From: Desulfobacteraceae bacterium 4572_130
GTDB lineage: Bacteria; Desulfobacterota; Desulfobacteria; Desulfobacterales; Desulfobacteraceae
NCBI GenBank assembly: GCA_002084425.1
Contig: NBLN01000003.1
Location: forward strand, 1 to 64,000
DNA: 64,000 nt
Direction of reading: 5' to 3'
In this document: piece by piece, positions 44,162-52,459 of the stretch
Layout: every line of letters begins with the position of its first letter
Numbering within the stretch: position 1 is the first letter of the stretch
Notes under the pieces: model-generated
Seen by the model: the letters and a program-made list of their open reading frames with translations, nothing else
Database searches by the model: none
Told to the model about the DNA's origin: nothing
Position numbers and translations under genes: made by a program

Positions 44162-44485
44162 ATGGGAATGTTCATATTATCAATACATATAATCGCCTGT
44201 ATCCTTCTAATTTTAATAGTTCTTCTTCAAACTGGAAAAGGAGCAGACATGGGAGCATCGTTTGGAGGTGCTTCAAGTCAGGGACTTTTTGGTGGGGCAG
44301 GTCCTGCCTCTTTTTTAAGTAAAATAACCACTGGAATTGCAGTAATTTTTATGCTTACATCATTATCTCTTGCTTATTTGGCAGGCAACAAATCAAATGT
44401 TTCTGTTATGCCAGATACAAAACCTCCAATCGAACAAAAAGCAAAACTTCCCATTGATCAAAAAGCAGATAATACTAGTAAATAG
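44162..44485 (+). CDS. secG: Preprotein translocase subunit SecG
   Basis: A 107-aa membrane subunit of SecYEG. Two hydrophobic helices: LSIHIIACILLILIVLLQ and ITTGIAVIFMLTSLSLAYLA, with the signature GKGADMGASFGGASSQGLFG between them. A hydrophilic tail follows. The order tpiA-secG-tRNA-Leu is common in many bacteria. Confidence 0.95.
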   Translation: MGMFILSIHIIACILLILIVLLQTGKGADMGASFGGASSQGLFGGAGPASFLSKITTGIAVIFMLTSLSLAYLAGNKSNVSVMPDTKPPIEQKAKLPIDQKADNTSK

Positions 44486-44526
44486 AAAGTTTTGCACAAT
44501 TGTTCTATTTTGCTTAAATTTCATGG
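44486..44526 (-). repeat. Dispersed repeat F, copy 3
   Basis: On the minus strand ATGAAATTTAAGCAAAATAG, then AACAATTGTGCAAAACTTTC, aligned with 21244-21289 and 38527-38570. It begins directly after the secG stop. Confidence 0.5.
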
Positions 44527-44614
44527 TGAAGATGTATTGTAATGTAATGATGTAATATCTTAAGCTTGAAATTTGAATAAAAGAGAGTAAGCTCTGTTTA
44601 AGGTCTATTATTAT

Positions 44615-44699
44615 GCCGAAGTGGTGGAATAGGTAGACACGCACGCTTGAGGGGCGTGTGGGGCAACCCGTGGGAGTTCAAGTCTCCCCTTCGGCACCA
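44615..44699 (+). tRNA. tRNA-Leu (anticodon GAG)
   Basis: An 85-nt class II tRNA. The acceptor stem GCCGAAG pairs with CTTCGGC, the anticodon stem CACGC/GCGTG carries the loop TTGAGGG with anticodon GAG, a variable arm follows (TGGGGCAACCCG), and the T loop is GTTCAAGTC. The CCA end is encoded. Confidence 0.95.
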
Positions 44700-44740
44700 T
44701 ATAATTAAAAAAATAATATATTACAAATTCATTAACTTTT

Positions 44741-44775
44741 AAAAGCCACGTATTCTAGAATTCGTGGCTTTTTTT
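44741..44775 (+). terminator. Terminator of the gapA-tpiA-secG-tRNA region
   Basis: AAAAGCCACG with CGTGGCTTTT and an inner palindromic loop (TATTCTAGAATT), followed by a T-run on the plus strand. About 40 bp past tRNA-Leu. Confidence 0.85.
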
Positions 44776-44867
44776 ATTAATATTACGATATTTACAAATA
44801 TATATATTTTTATTGCACTTTCTTTTATAAAATTTCTTAAATAAAAAATAAGTAGATACTTCTAATA

Positions 44868-44987
44868 ATGAATGATTTATTTGAATTAAAAACTCCTAAT
44901 GATTTGTTTAAAAAGGCTAAGAAAGATCATAAAAAAAATTTTGATAATCCTAACAAAACTCAAGGAAATTTTCTGAAATTGCCATAG
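44868..44987 (+). pseudogene. Short frame, probable remnant of a longer gene
   Basis: A 39-aa frame beginning MNDLFELKTPNDLFKKAKKD and ending NFLKLP. The start resembles the first 25 or so residues of a hypothetical family whose members run well beyond 100 aa, so it is more likely a truncated remnant than a full gene. No ribosome-binding site of note. Low confidence. Confidence 0.3.
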
Positions 44988-45007
44988 ATAAAATATATTT
45001 CATTAGC

Positions 45008-45037
45008 TTGACTATATACCAAGGCCCATTGTGTAAT
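45008..45037 (+). promoter_or_regulatory. Possible metK promoter
   Basis: TTGACT (45008-45013) and TGTAAT (45032-45037) with an 18-bp spacer, about 140 bp upstream of metK. The leader contains a short hairpin (AAGGAT near 45101, ATCCTT near 45122). I do not recognise a SAM riboswitch class. Confidence 0.35.
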
Positions 45038-45177
45038 AAATCATTTTCTTTTCTTGAAAAAACTTTAAATATCAGCTTAAAATAATTAATAATAAATAAA
45101 AGGATATAATCTAAAATAAAAAATCCTTAATTAAAACTTAATGTTTCCTTCTATAATATAAGCATAAGGAGCAAACC

Positions 45178-46350
45178 ATGACAGGAAAGATATCTAAATT
45201 ATTTACATCAGAATCTGTTACTGAGGGACATCCTGATAAAATTGCAGACGCAATATCAGACAGCATTCTTGACGCAATAATAACTAAAGATAAAAAATGC
45301 AGGGTTGCATGTGAAACAATGGTTACAACAGGTCTTGTTATGATAGCAGGAGAAATAACTACTAATTGTTATGTAGATATTCCCGAAGTAGTAAGACAAA
45401 CCATTAGAGATATAGGATATAATTCATCAAATATGGGGTTTGACTGGCAAACATGTTCAGTAATAACAAGTATTGATCATCAATCTGTTGATATTGCTCA
45501 GGGAGTTAATGAAGGCCATGGGCTTTTTAAGGAACAAGGAGCAGGAGATCAAGGACTTATGTTTGGGTTTGCAACAAATGAAACTCCTGAATTTATGCCA
45601 ATGCCTATTATTTATGCACATAAACTTACAAAACGACTGGCAAAAGTTAGAAAAAATGGTGTCCTTGATTTTTTAAGACCAGATGGTAAATCCCAGGTTA
45701 CAATTGAATATGTTAATAAAATACCAAAAAGGGTTGACACAGTTGTAGTATCAACACAACATAAACCTGACATTACCTACGAAACCCTGAGGGAAATTAT
45801 TATAAAAGAAGTTATAAAAAAAATAATTCCTGAAAATATGATGGATGGTGATACAAAATTTTTTGTTAATCCAACTGGTAAATTTGTTATGGGGGGTCCC
45901 ATGGCAGATTGTGGGCTTACTGGAAGAAAAATTATTGTTGATACATATGGAGGTCAGGGAAGTCATGGAGGAGGATGTTTTTCAGGAAAAGATCCATCAA
46001 AAGTAGATAGAAGTGCTTCATACATGGCAAGGTACATAGCAAAAAACATTGTTGCATCAAACATTGCAGATAAATGTGAAATTCAAATTGCCTATGCAAT
46101 AGGTGTTGCAAAGCCAGTTTCTCTTTTTATTGATTTTATGGGAACTGGAAAAATTCCTGAAGAAAAAGCCATTGAAATTATAAAACAGGTTTTTGATTTA
46201 AGACCTGTTGCAATAATAAATACTCTTGATCTTTTAAAACCCATATATCAAAAAACATCATCTTATGGACATTTTGGAAGAAAAGATCCAGATTTCACGT
46301 GGGAACAAACTAATAAAGCTGAAATAATTAGAGAAAAAGCAGGACTATAA
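45178..46350 (+). CDS. metK: S-adenosylmethionine synthetase
   Basis: Makes SAM from methionine and ATP. The 390-aa protein begins [20 protein letters not shown] (ATP-binding), has [16 protein letters not shown] (signature 1), [20 protein letters not shown] followed by [14 protein letters not shown] (signature 2), and [14 protein letters not shown] at the end. A GAGCAAACC leader gives a moderate ribosome-binding site (AAGGAG). It is followed by ahcY after 20 bp. Confidence 0.97.
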   Translation: MTGKISKLFTSESVTEGHPDKIADAISDSILDAIITKDKKCRVACETMVTTGLVMIAGEITTNCYVDIPEVVRQTIRDIGYNSSNMGFDWQTCSVITSIDHQSVDIAQGVNEGHGLFKEQGAGDQGLMFGFATNETPEFMPMPIIYAHKLTKRLAKVRKNGVLDFLRPDGKSQVTIEYVNKIPKRVDTVVVSTQHKPDITYETLREIIIKEVIKKIIPENMMDGDTKFFVNPTGKFVMGGPMADCGLTGRKIIVDTYGGQGSHGGGCFSGKDPSKVDRSASYMARYIAKNIVASNIADKCEIQIAYAIGVAKPVSLFIDFMGTGKIPEEKAIEIIKQVFDLRPVAIINTLDLLKPIYQKTSSYGHFGRKDPDFTWEQTNKAEIIREKAGL

Positions 46351-46370
46351 AAAAAATAGGATTACAAAAA

Positions 46371-47822
46371 ATGAACTGCACAAATTGCACTAGTAATAAC
46401 TCTTTTATGGAGCTTGATTTTAGTCTTAAAAACAAAATAAAAGATATATCCCTTGCAGCTTATGGGCTTAGGGAAATTGAGCTTGCTGAAAAAGAAATGC
46501 CAGGTCTTATGTCTATTCGTAAAAAATATGGTAAAGAAAAACCCCTTAAAGGTCTAAAAATTACTGGAAGTCTTCATATGACAATTCAAACAGCCATATT
46601 AATAGACACTCTTTATGAGCTTGGTGCTGATATTAGATGGGCTTCCTGTAATATATTTTCCACTCAAGATCATGCTGCTGCTGCAATTGCCCAAAAAGGC
46701 ACAGCCTCAGTATTTGCATGGAAACAGGAAACTCTGGAAGAATTCTGGTGGTGTACTGAAATGGCACTTACATGGCCTGATAACACAGGGCCAGACCTTA
46801 TTGTTGATGATGGTGGAGATGCAACGCTTTTTGTTCATCAAGGAGTAAAGATTGAACAATCTCCCTTAGTTCTTGACAAAAAATATAAAAGTACTGATGA
46901 AAAACTTCTTATGCAAAGACTTAGAAAAAATTTTAATAAAAATCCCAGAAAATGGACTGATATTTCCCAAAAAATAAAAGGTGTGTCAGAAGAAACAACA
47001 ACAGGAGTTCACAGGCTTTACCATCTTGCTTCAAAAAACGAACTTCTTTTTCCTGCAATTAATGTAAATGATTCTGTTACAAAATCAAAATTTGATAATT
47101 TATATGGATGCAGAGAGTCCCTTGCAGATGGCATTAAAAGAGCAACAGATATAATGCTTGCTGGTAAAACTGTTGTTATTGCAGGATATGGAGATGTTGG
47201 AAAAGGTTGTGCAAGTTCCATGAAAGGTTATGGCGCAAGAGTAATTGTTACAGAGATTGATCCGATTTGTGCTCTTCAAGCCTCTATGGAAGGATTCCAA
47301 GTAATGACTATGGAAAAGGCAGCAATTCTAGGTGATATTTTTGTAACGGCAACTGGAAATTATCATGTAATTAAAGGTAAGCATATTAAACTAATGCGTG
47401 ACCAGACAATTATTTGTAATATTGGTCATTTTGATAATGAAATTGAAATGTCATATTTTGAGAATAATCCCAAGCATATAAAAACAGTTATTAAACCCCA
47501 GGTTGACAAATGGACATTGGAATCAGAAAAATCTGTAATTGTGCTTGCAGAAGGAAGGCTTGTAAATCTAGGATGTGCAACAGGTCATTCAAGTTTTGTT
47601 ATGAGCAATAGTTTCTGTAATCAAGTCCTTGCCCAAATTAAATTAGCAAAGGAAAATCTGGAAAAAAAAGTTTATACACTTCCCAAGAAACTTGATGAAG
47701 AAGTTGCAAAACTCCACCTTGAAAAACTTGGGGCTAAACTTACAACTTTAACTAAAGAGCAGGCTGATTATATTGGTGTGCCTGTTAATGGACCCTTTAA
47801 ACCAGATTATTATAGATATTAA
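46371..47822 (+). CDS. ahcY: Adenosylhomocysteinase
   Basis: Hydrolyses S-adenosylhomocysteine to homocysteine and adenosine, removing the inhibitory product of methylation. The 483-aa protein has the substrate region ([20 protein letters not shown]) and [15 protein letters not shown], the NAD-binding [20 protein letters not shown], and a C-terminal [20 protein letters not shown] whose Lys-x-x-x-Tyr tail is typical. It is co-transcribed with metK and completes the SAM cycle with homocysteine formation. The length (about 480) fits the bacterial type with an insertion. Confidence 0.97.
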   Translation: MNCTNCTSNNSFMELDFSLKNKIKDISLAAYGLREIELAEKEMPGLMSIRKKYGKEKPLKGLKITGSLHMTIQTAILIDTLYELGADIRWASCNIFSTQDHAAAAIAQKGTASVFAWKQETLEEFWWCTEMALTWPDNTGPDLIVDDGGDATLFVHQGVKIEQSPLVLDKKYKSTDEKLLMQRLRKNFNKNPRKWTDISQKIKGVSEETTTGVHRLYHLASKNELLFPAINVNDSVTKSKFDNLYGCRESLADGIKRATDIMLAGKTVVIAGYGDVGKGCASSMKGYGARVIVTEIDPICALQASMEGFQVMTMEKAAILGDIFVTATGNYHVIKGKHIKLMRDQTIICNIGHFDNEIEMSYFENNPKHIKTVIKPQVDKWTLESEKSVIVLAEGRLVNLGCATGHSSFVMSNSFCNQVLAQIKLAKENLEKKVYTLPKKLDEEVAKLHLEKLGAKLTTLTKEQADYIGVPVNGPFKPDYYRY

Positions 47823-47896
47823 TAATAATAGCGTCTTATAAAATATAGATAACAAAAAAAATCTAATCTGCCCCAGCCTTTTCTATATTTTTGCTT

Positions 47897-48622
47897 TTAC
47901 ACATGTTTATGAGGAAGCTTGCCAAGCTTGTGTATATGCTCATGTTGATGAATATGAACTTCATCATCTTTAAAAATTTTCCCATTTTCCATAGATACTG
48001 TTTTATTTGTAATTTTATTTATAAAATTAAATTCATGGGATATCACAATATAGGAAATATCAAGGTTCATTAAAATTTTTTCAATTTTTTCCTTTGCATT
48101 TGTATCAAGCCCTGCTGTTGGTTCATCTAATAAAAGAATGCTTGGCTTCATGGCAAGAACTGATGCAAAGGCAACAAGCCTTTTCTGCCCCCCTGAAAGT
48201 CTGTGGGTTATACTGTTTTCAAATTCTTCAAGACCAAGATCATAAAGAATTTTCTTTGCAATATCACAGGCATCAATATTTGAATATCCAAGATTAAGAG
48301 GCCCAAATGCAACATCATCTAAAACTGTAGGGCTAAAAAGCTGATCATCTGCATCCTGAAACATAAGCCCTATTTTTGAACGGACAAAAGAAAAATCTTT
48401 CTCAGTTTTTACAAGTTTGCCCAATATTTTTATATTACCTGAAAAAGGTTTACAAAGCCCCATAATTGTATAAAACAATGTTGTTTTACCACTGCCATTG
48501 GGAGCAATTATTCCAATTTTATCGTTTTTAAAAACTTTAAAATTAAGTTTATCAAGTATTTTAATATTAGAATCTGGATAGGAAAAACTTATATTTTCAA
48601 GTTCTATTATTGGTTTATTCAT
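47897..48622 (-). CDS. nikO: ECF transporter ATPase for nickel/cobalt (NikO/CbiO)
   Basis: Energy-coupling-factor ATPase, 241 aa from the ATG at 48622 (the frame starts at a TTG 12 bp earlier). Walker A is APNGSGKTTLFY, the signature HRLSGGQKRLVAFASVL, Walker B ILLLDEPTAGLD, and the switch His is ISHEF. The C-terminal tail is His-rich (EVHIHQHEHIHKLGKLPHKH), unusual for CbiO and suited to binding Ni2+ or Co2+. Last gene of the nikKMLQO unit. Confidence 0.92.
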   Translation of the reverse strand: MNKPIIELENISFSYPDSNIKILDKLNFKVFKNDKIGIIAPNGSGKTTLFYTIMGLCKPFSGNIKILGKLVKTEKDFSFVRSKIGLMFQDADDQLFSPTVLDDVAFGPLNLGYSNIDACDIAKKILYDLGLEEFENSITHRLSGGQKRLVAFASVLAMKPSILLLDEPTAGLDTNAKEKIEKILMNLDISYIVISHEFNFINKITNKTVSMENGKIFKDDEVHIHQHEHIHKLGKLPHKHV

Positions 48623-48640
48623 TATTATATCCAAAACTGT

Positions 48641-49411
48641 TTAAATCCAAGCTTCTATTAAAACAAGAAAAAAAGTTATTGCAAATATAATAAATATAAA
48701 AATTAAACTTAGTTTACTAGAATCAAAAGTATCAAGAGTATAAAATTTTCCATTAAATCCTCTGCAAACCATTGCCTGATATACTCTTTTTGCCCTGTTA
48801 GATGCACGAACAAACAGCATGCCTGCAATATAAGCATAGGTTCTATAGGAATGAAGATTTGTTCTTGGCTTAAATCCTCTAAATTTTGCAGCTCTTAATA
48901 ATTTTTTATATTCATGTTCAATTACAGAAATATATCTATAGGTCATAAGAATAAGAAAAACCATTTTATCAGAAACAAAAAGTTTGTGAAGTCCATTTCC
49001 AATTGATGCAAATGTCATTGTTGCAACAAGGGACACAAAAATTAAAACAATAGTTATTGATTTTAAAGTAATTTTTGCACAAAGCTCAAGACCTGGTATT
49101 GACAAAGTTAAAAATTTTGAAAAACTAAAAAAAGGTATTTTTAAAAACATTTTATCTTGAAATGTTAAGGGAAGAATTATCCAAATCATTAATAAAAACA
49201 AAAAAACAGGTTTAAGTCTTTTAATTATATAAAAAAAATCTATTGATGCCATATAAATTAGAGCAAGGGAAATTAAAAAATAAATTCCTAGAATTAAAAA
49301 CTTGTCTGAAAGAGCTGCTGCAAATGATAATATTAAAGATGAAATAATTCTTGTCCTAGGATCAAGTTCATGAATTATAGAATTTTTATGTGCAAGGATT
49401 TCATCAAACAT
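48641..49411 (-). CDS. nikQ: ECF transporter transmembrane component (NikQ/CbiQ)
   Basis: A 256-aa membrane protein with about five to six hydrophobic segments. It starts HKNSIIHELDPRTRIISSLI (CbiQ-type), and the coupling helix region is KKLLRAAKFRGFKPR, with RAKRVYQAMVCRGFNGKF near the end, the Ala-Arg-Gly motifs that bind the ATPase. It overlaps nikL by one base (TAATG) and precedes nikO by 6 to 18 bp. Confidence 0.92.
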   Translation of the reverse strand: MFDEILAHKNSIIHELDPRTRIISSLILSFAAALSDKFLILGIYFLISLALIYMASIDFFYIIKRLKPVFLFLLMIWIILPLTFQDKMFLKIPFFSFSKFLTLSIPGLELCAKITLKSITIVLIFVSLVATMTFASIGNGLHKLFVSDKMVFLILMTYRYISVIEHEYKKLLRAAKFRGFKPRTNLHSYRTYAYIAGMLFVRASNRAKRVYQAMVCRGFNGKFYTLDTFDSSKLSLIFIFIIFAITFFLVLIEAWI

Positions 49412-49944
49412 TATTTATTCTTTTTTCTCATAATGTATTTTGCTAGAAAGGCAAGGCTAAATATAATTAATATTCCGCCAATAATGGAAAAAAAAGATGA
49501 ATTTTTAAAAATTTTATATTTTTGCTCCCTAATTTTTTTTATATTTTCTAAGGACTTATCTTTAACAGCAAGTTCTTGCTTTGAAATTTTCCATGTTGCT
49601 TTATGTCCTGGTCCAGCATTAAGTTCTATAATAATATCAGAATTAATATTATTTAGAATTCTAAAGGAAAACTTACCATTTTCATCAGTACTACCTTGTT
49701 TGATTAAATTATTATTTATATCAAAAACTTTAATCTCTCCAAAATGAACTTTTTTGTTGCCTCCAAAACTGCTTTCTGTATGAACAAATCCATTTTCCAC
49801 CCATGCAAAAATTATTACCTTATGTGCAAAACCCAGGGGAACATATAAAAACAAACAAAACCCAAAAACAAAAAAAACAGTAAGTATTTTGTTAAATTTT
49901 ATATGAAAGAACTTACAACTACTTAATATTCTTTTATGTTTCAT
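49411..49944 (-). CDS. nikL: NikL/CbiL-like auxiliary component of the nickel/cobalt ECF transporter
   Basis: A 177-aa protein from the ATG at 49944. A hydrophobic signal/anchor segment (ILTVFFVFGFCLFLYVPLG) is followed by AHKVIIFAWVENGFVHTESS with a conserved His after the cleavage site, a carboxypeptidase-regulatory-like beta domain (GEIKVFDINNNLIKQGSTDE) and a C-terminal membrane helix. The open frame extends to 50025, but the upstream DNA is repeat B; the ATG at 49944 and about 17 codons also lie in the repeat. No other ATG precedes the signal segment, so the insertion appears to provide the start. There is no obvious ribosome-binding site. Confidence 0.78.
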   Translation of the reverse strand: MKHKRILSSCKFFHIKFNKILTVFFVFGFCLFLYVPLGFAHKVIIFAWVENGFVHTESSFGGNKKVHFGEIKVFDINNNLIKQGSTDENGKFSFRILNNINSDIIIELNAGPGHKATWKISKQELAVKDKSLENIKKIREQKYKIFKNSSFFSIIGGILIIFSLAFLAKYIMRKKNK

Positions 49945-49995
49945 TATGAGACAAAACAACAAGCAAAAAACCAGCTCTTCCTTATGGCAGTTATT
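49898..49995 (-). repeat. Repeat B copy at the start of nikL
   Basis: TTATATGAAAGAACTTACAA, then TTAATATTCTTTTATGTTTC, and TCTTCCTTATGGCAGTTATT. Read on the minus strand it is in the same direction as nikL and contains the ATG at 49942-49944 (GAAACATAAAAGAATATTAA follows). Confidence 0.75.
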
Positions 49996-50071
49996 AATAA
50001 TCAAGTTTTTAATCAGTTTATTCATTTTTATTTAATACTTTTTAATGGCGTTATAAAAAATTAAAAAAAAA

Positions 50072-50692
50072 TTAATTTTTTTGCAGACTATCATTTTTCT
50101 GATAAAAAATTTCAGGATATACTTTTAAAAGAAATAAAATACAAAATCCTGTTACAAAACCTTCAATTATCATTACAGGTATATGAGCAGCTATAATAGT
50201 AATAGCAATACCAAAGAATTTTTTTTCTGTGAACCATAAGCTTGAAGCAAATAAAACAGCTGAACAAAAAGTTGCAAAAGCTCCTCCTATAAATGATGCA
50301 AAAAAAGAAAGCTTTGAATCTTTTTTAATAAACGGAGAAAAAATATAATAACATAATAATGCTGGCACAGCCATAATAACAGTATTAACACCTAAGCCTG
50401 TAATACCACCATATTGAAAAAAAAAAGCCTGGAGCAAAAGAGCTGCAAAAATTGCAGGAAAAGCTGCCCACCCAAGTAAAAGTCCAATAATCCCATTACA
50501 AATAAGATGAACACTGGAAGGACCAATATTAACATGAATTAAAGAAGCTACAAAAAATGCTGATGCTATAATTGCAACATGGACAATCCTGTTATAATCA
50601 ATTTTTCTAAGACCCAGAGTAACACCTATAATAGTAAACACTGCTCCTGCAGCCATTACCTCCCCTGATAAAATACCTTCTGATATATGCAT
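50072..50692 (-). CDS. nikM: ECF transporter substrate-binding membrane component (NikM/CbiM)
   Basis: A 206-aa S component with about six hydrophobic segments. It starts MHISEGILSGEVMAAGAV; His2 in the MHIxEG/DG N-terminus coordinates the metal in NikM/CbiM. Further conserved parts are NIGPSSVHLICNGIIGLLLG (His) and FFQYGGITGLGVNTVIMA. It starts directly after the nikK stop. Confidence 0.93.
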   Translation of the reverse strand: MHISEGILSGEVMAAGAVFTIIGVTLGLRKIDYNRIVHVAIIASAFFVASLIHVNIGPSSVHLICNGIIGLLLGWAAFPAIFAALLLQAFFFQYGGITGLGVNTVIMAVPALLCYYIFSPFIKKDSKLSFFASFIGGAFATFCSAVLFASSLWFTEKKFFGIAITIIAAHIPVMIIEGFVTGFCILFLLKVYPEIFYQKNDSLQKN

Positions 50693-51472
50693 TTAATTAT
50701 CCATGTGCCACTTTTCAAATTTAACCCATAAAACTGCACCAAGTTCTATATCTTTTTCTTGACCTTTGTGCATCATTTTTTTATCAGAATTATTTAAAGC
50801 TGCAAACCCCCACCACCCGCTAGCTGGTACTGCATAACTAAAAACACCGTTTTTATCTGCCTTTATAGTTTGAGTAATCATGTAATCGCAAGGCGCAGAG
50901 ACCTTGCTATTTTTATTATAATATTCAACTTCAACTTTAGAATATGGCACAGGCTTATTATCAAATTTTACCATGCCTTGAAAAAGATTTCCTGCATACA
51001 GCCCAAAGGGTTTTGCCAATGGAATAATTTCTGTTTTAAGTCCAATTTCTTTGTCCCAGTCATTATCTGCACCAAATGCTGCAACAACTGTCTTTGTATA
51101 ATGAATAATAAAACAATCTTCTGTTGGCTCCCAAAAAGGTTGAGGTATCATACAAAAATTATACACCCCAGGTTTTTTTATATTAAAATCCAGAGTCCAT
51201 GCCTTATTATCCATAATTTTTGTTTTATTAAGTTCTCCTAGAAGATTTTTTTTTTTATCATTTGTAACAACAAAAAATTCAGCAGGTTTTACAAGTTCCA
51301 TGCCCTGCCCTTCAAAAGGATGGGAAAATGATAAATTAATATTTATCTTTTTAAAATCCCTTTGCATAACCATGTTATCATTGGGAATGATCATTCCAAA
51401 ATGTGCAAGTCCCAAACCTTTTGAAAAACATATAATTAAAATTATAAAGCAAACTTTGTTAAAATATCTCAT
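50693..51472 (-). CDS. nikK: NikK-like DUF4198 periplasmic auxiliary protein
   Basis: A 259-aa protein from the ATG at 51472, preceded by GGAGGTTTT; the frame extends to 51526 but the ribosome-binding site decides the start. A signal peptide (YFNKVCFIILIICFSKGLG) ends before LAHFGMIIPNDNMVMQ, where a His directly follows the signal. DUF4198 beta-domain parts: INLSFSHPFEGQGMELVKPA, WTLDFNIKKPGVYNFCMIPQ, and a C-terminal GWWGFAAL. In NikKMLQO transporters it helps present Ni2+. First gene of the operon. Confidence 0.85.
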   Translation of the reverse strand: MRYFNKVCFIILIICFSKGLGLAHFGMIIPNDNMVMQRDFKKININLSFSHPFEGQGMELVKPAEFFVVTNDKKKNLLGELNKTKIMDNKAWTLDFNIKKPGVYNFCMIPQPFWEPTEDCFIIHYTKTVVAAFGADNDWDKEIGLKTEIIPLAKPFGLYAGNLFQGMVKFDNKPVPYSKVEVEYYNKNSKVSAPCDYMITQTIKADKNGVFSYAVPASGWWGFAALNNSDKKMMHKGQEKDIELGAVLWVKFEKWHMDN

Positions 51473-51490
51473 TTTAAAACCTCCAAAAAC

Positions 51491-51546
51491 AAAAAAACCA
51501 CTCAGGTATTGGCATTTATTTACCAATATTAAAACCTTCGTGGTTT
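51491..51546 (-). terminator. Hairpin with T-run in the nikK leader
   Basis: On the minus strand AAACCAC (51540-51546) pairs with GTGGTTT (51495-51501), enclosing a TATTGG/CCAATA hairpin; a T-rich run follows (TTTTTTTGTTTTT), then the nikK GGAGG. It may end the upstream fdhD transcript, or act as an attenuator in the nik leader; both fit the position. Confidence 0.65.
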
Positions 51547-51650
51547 AGCTTATTTAAAAAAAATATTTTTCTCCAGACTTCTGCCTGAAATTAAATTTTA
51601 ATTATCTTTTCAATCCCAACATGTCAATGGAAAAATTAGAAAAGAAGTCT

Positions 51651-52454
51651 TCAATTTTGAATTCTTTGTTCATGAGTATAAATATTAAATCTATTATTCC
51701 TTGCAAACCCAACAATAGTTAATCCTTTTTTGTGGGCAAGTTTAACACCAGAAAGTGTGGGTGCAGCATTGGATATAATAATGGAAATACCTGTTTTAAT
51801 TATTTTGCCAATAATTTCAAGGGACATTCTGCAACTAACTGTAGCAATTTTATCGGATATATCAATTTCTTTTAAAAGAACATCACCTGCTAATTTATCA
51901 AGGACATTATGCCTTGAAATATCTTCGTAATAGGATAATATTCCTGATAAATTACAAATACCTGCACTATGAACACCACCAGTTTTATGAAACAAATCAG
52001 AATAATCCCAGTGCATTTGGATTAAGGACAATACCTGCTCATAGGTAATTTTTAAGGAACTTTTAAGTTTTAATGATAAAAAATTTACCTTATCCTGTAA
52101 AAGTATCCCCCCGGAAGAACCTTTAATTTGATAATTTTCCTGAAATCTATTTAATCTTTGGTGAGATCTGGAATTTAAAGTTACATAACATTGTTTTTTT
52201 TCTTTAATAAATTTTATTTCTTTAATGTCTGTTTTTTTATTAACAATCCCCTGAGTAAATAAAAAACCCGCCACAAGGGCTCTTGTATGAGTCATAGAAA
52301 ATACCATTTGAAAAATTTTATTTTTATTAACAAATATTTCAAGAATATCTTCATCAATAATATTATCTTTCATTAAAATTTTTTTATTGGCTTTTATCCT
52401 GAAAATATCAATTTGTTTGATTATATGTTTATCTATATTTTTATTAAACATCAT
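51651..52454 (-). CDS. fdhD: FdhD-like formate dehydrogenase accessory sulfurtransferase, CxxC missing
   Basis: FdhD transfers sulfur from IscS to the Mo-bis-MGD cofactor of formate dehydrogenase. The protein (267 aa) has the family regions SMTHTRALVAGFLFTQGI, FHKTGGVHSAGICN, YYEDISRHNVLDKLAGDVL, MSLEIIGKIIKTGI and KKGLTIVGFARNNRFNIYTH. The loop that normally holds the essential CxxC reads KGSSGGILLQD, with no Cys. The enzyme may be inactive as a sulfurtransferase or use another Cys (for example in TVSCRMSLE). Its gene is 5 bp from the PBP gene; the start is ATG 52454 (a TTG lies one codon upstream). Confidence 0.85.
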   Translation of the reverse strand: MMFNKNIDKHIIKQIDIFRIKANKKILMKDNIIDEDILEIFVNKNKIFQMVFSMTHTRALVAGFLFTQGIVNKKTDIKEIKFIKEKKQCYVTLNSRSHQRLNRFQENYQIKGSSGGILLQDKVNFLSLKLKSSLKITYEQVLSLIQMHWDYSDLFHKTGGVHSAGICNLSGILSYYEDISRHNVLDKLAGDVLLKEIDISDKIATVSCRMSLEIIGKIIKTGISIIISNAAPTLSGVKLAHKKGLTIVGFARNNRFNIYTHEQRIQN

Positions 52455-52459
52455 CAAGT

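Noticed and set aside
45038-45177. SAM or SAH riboswitch in the metK leader
   Set aside because: Only a short hairpin is visible; none of the conserved cores of SAM-I, SAM-II, SAM-III or SAH elements could be recognised.
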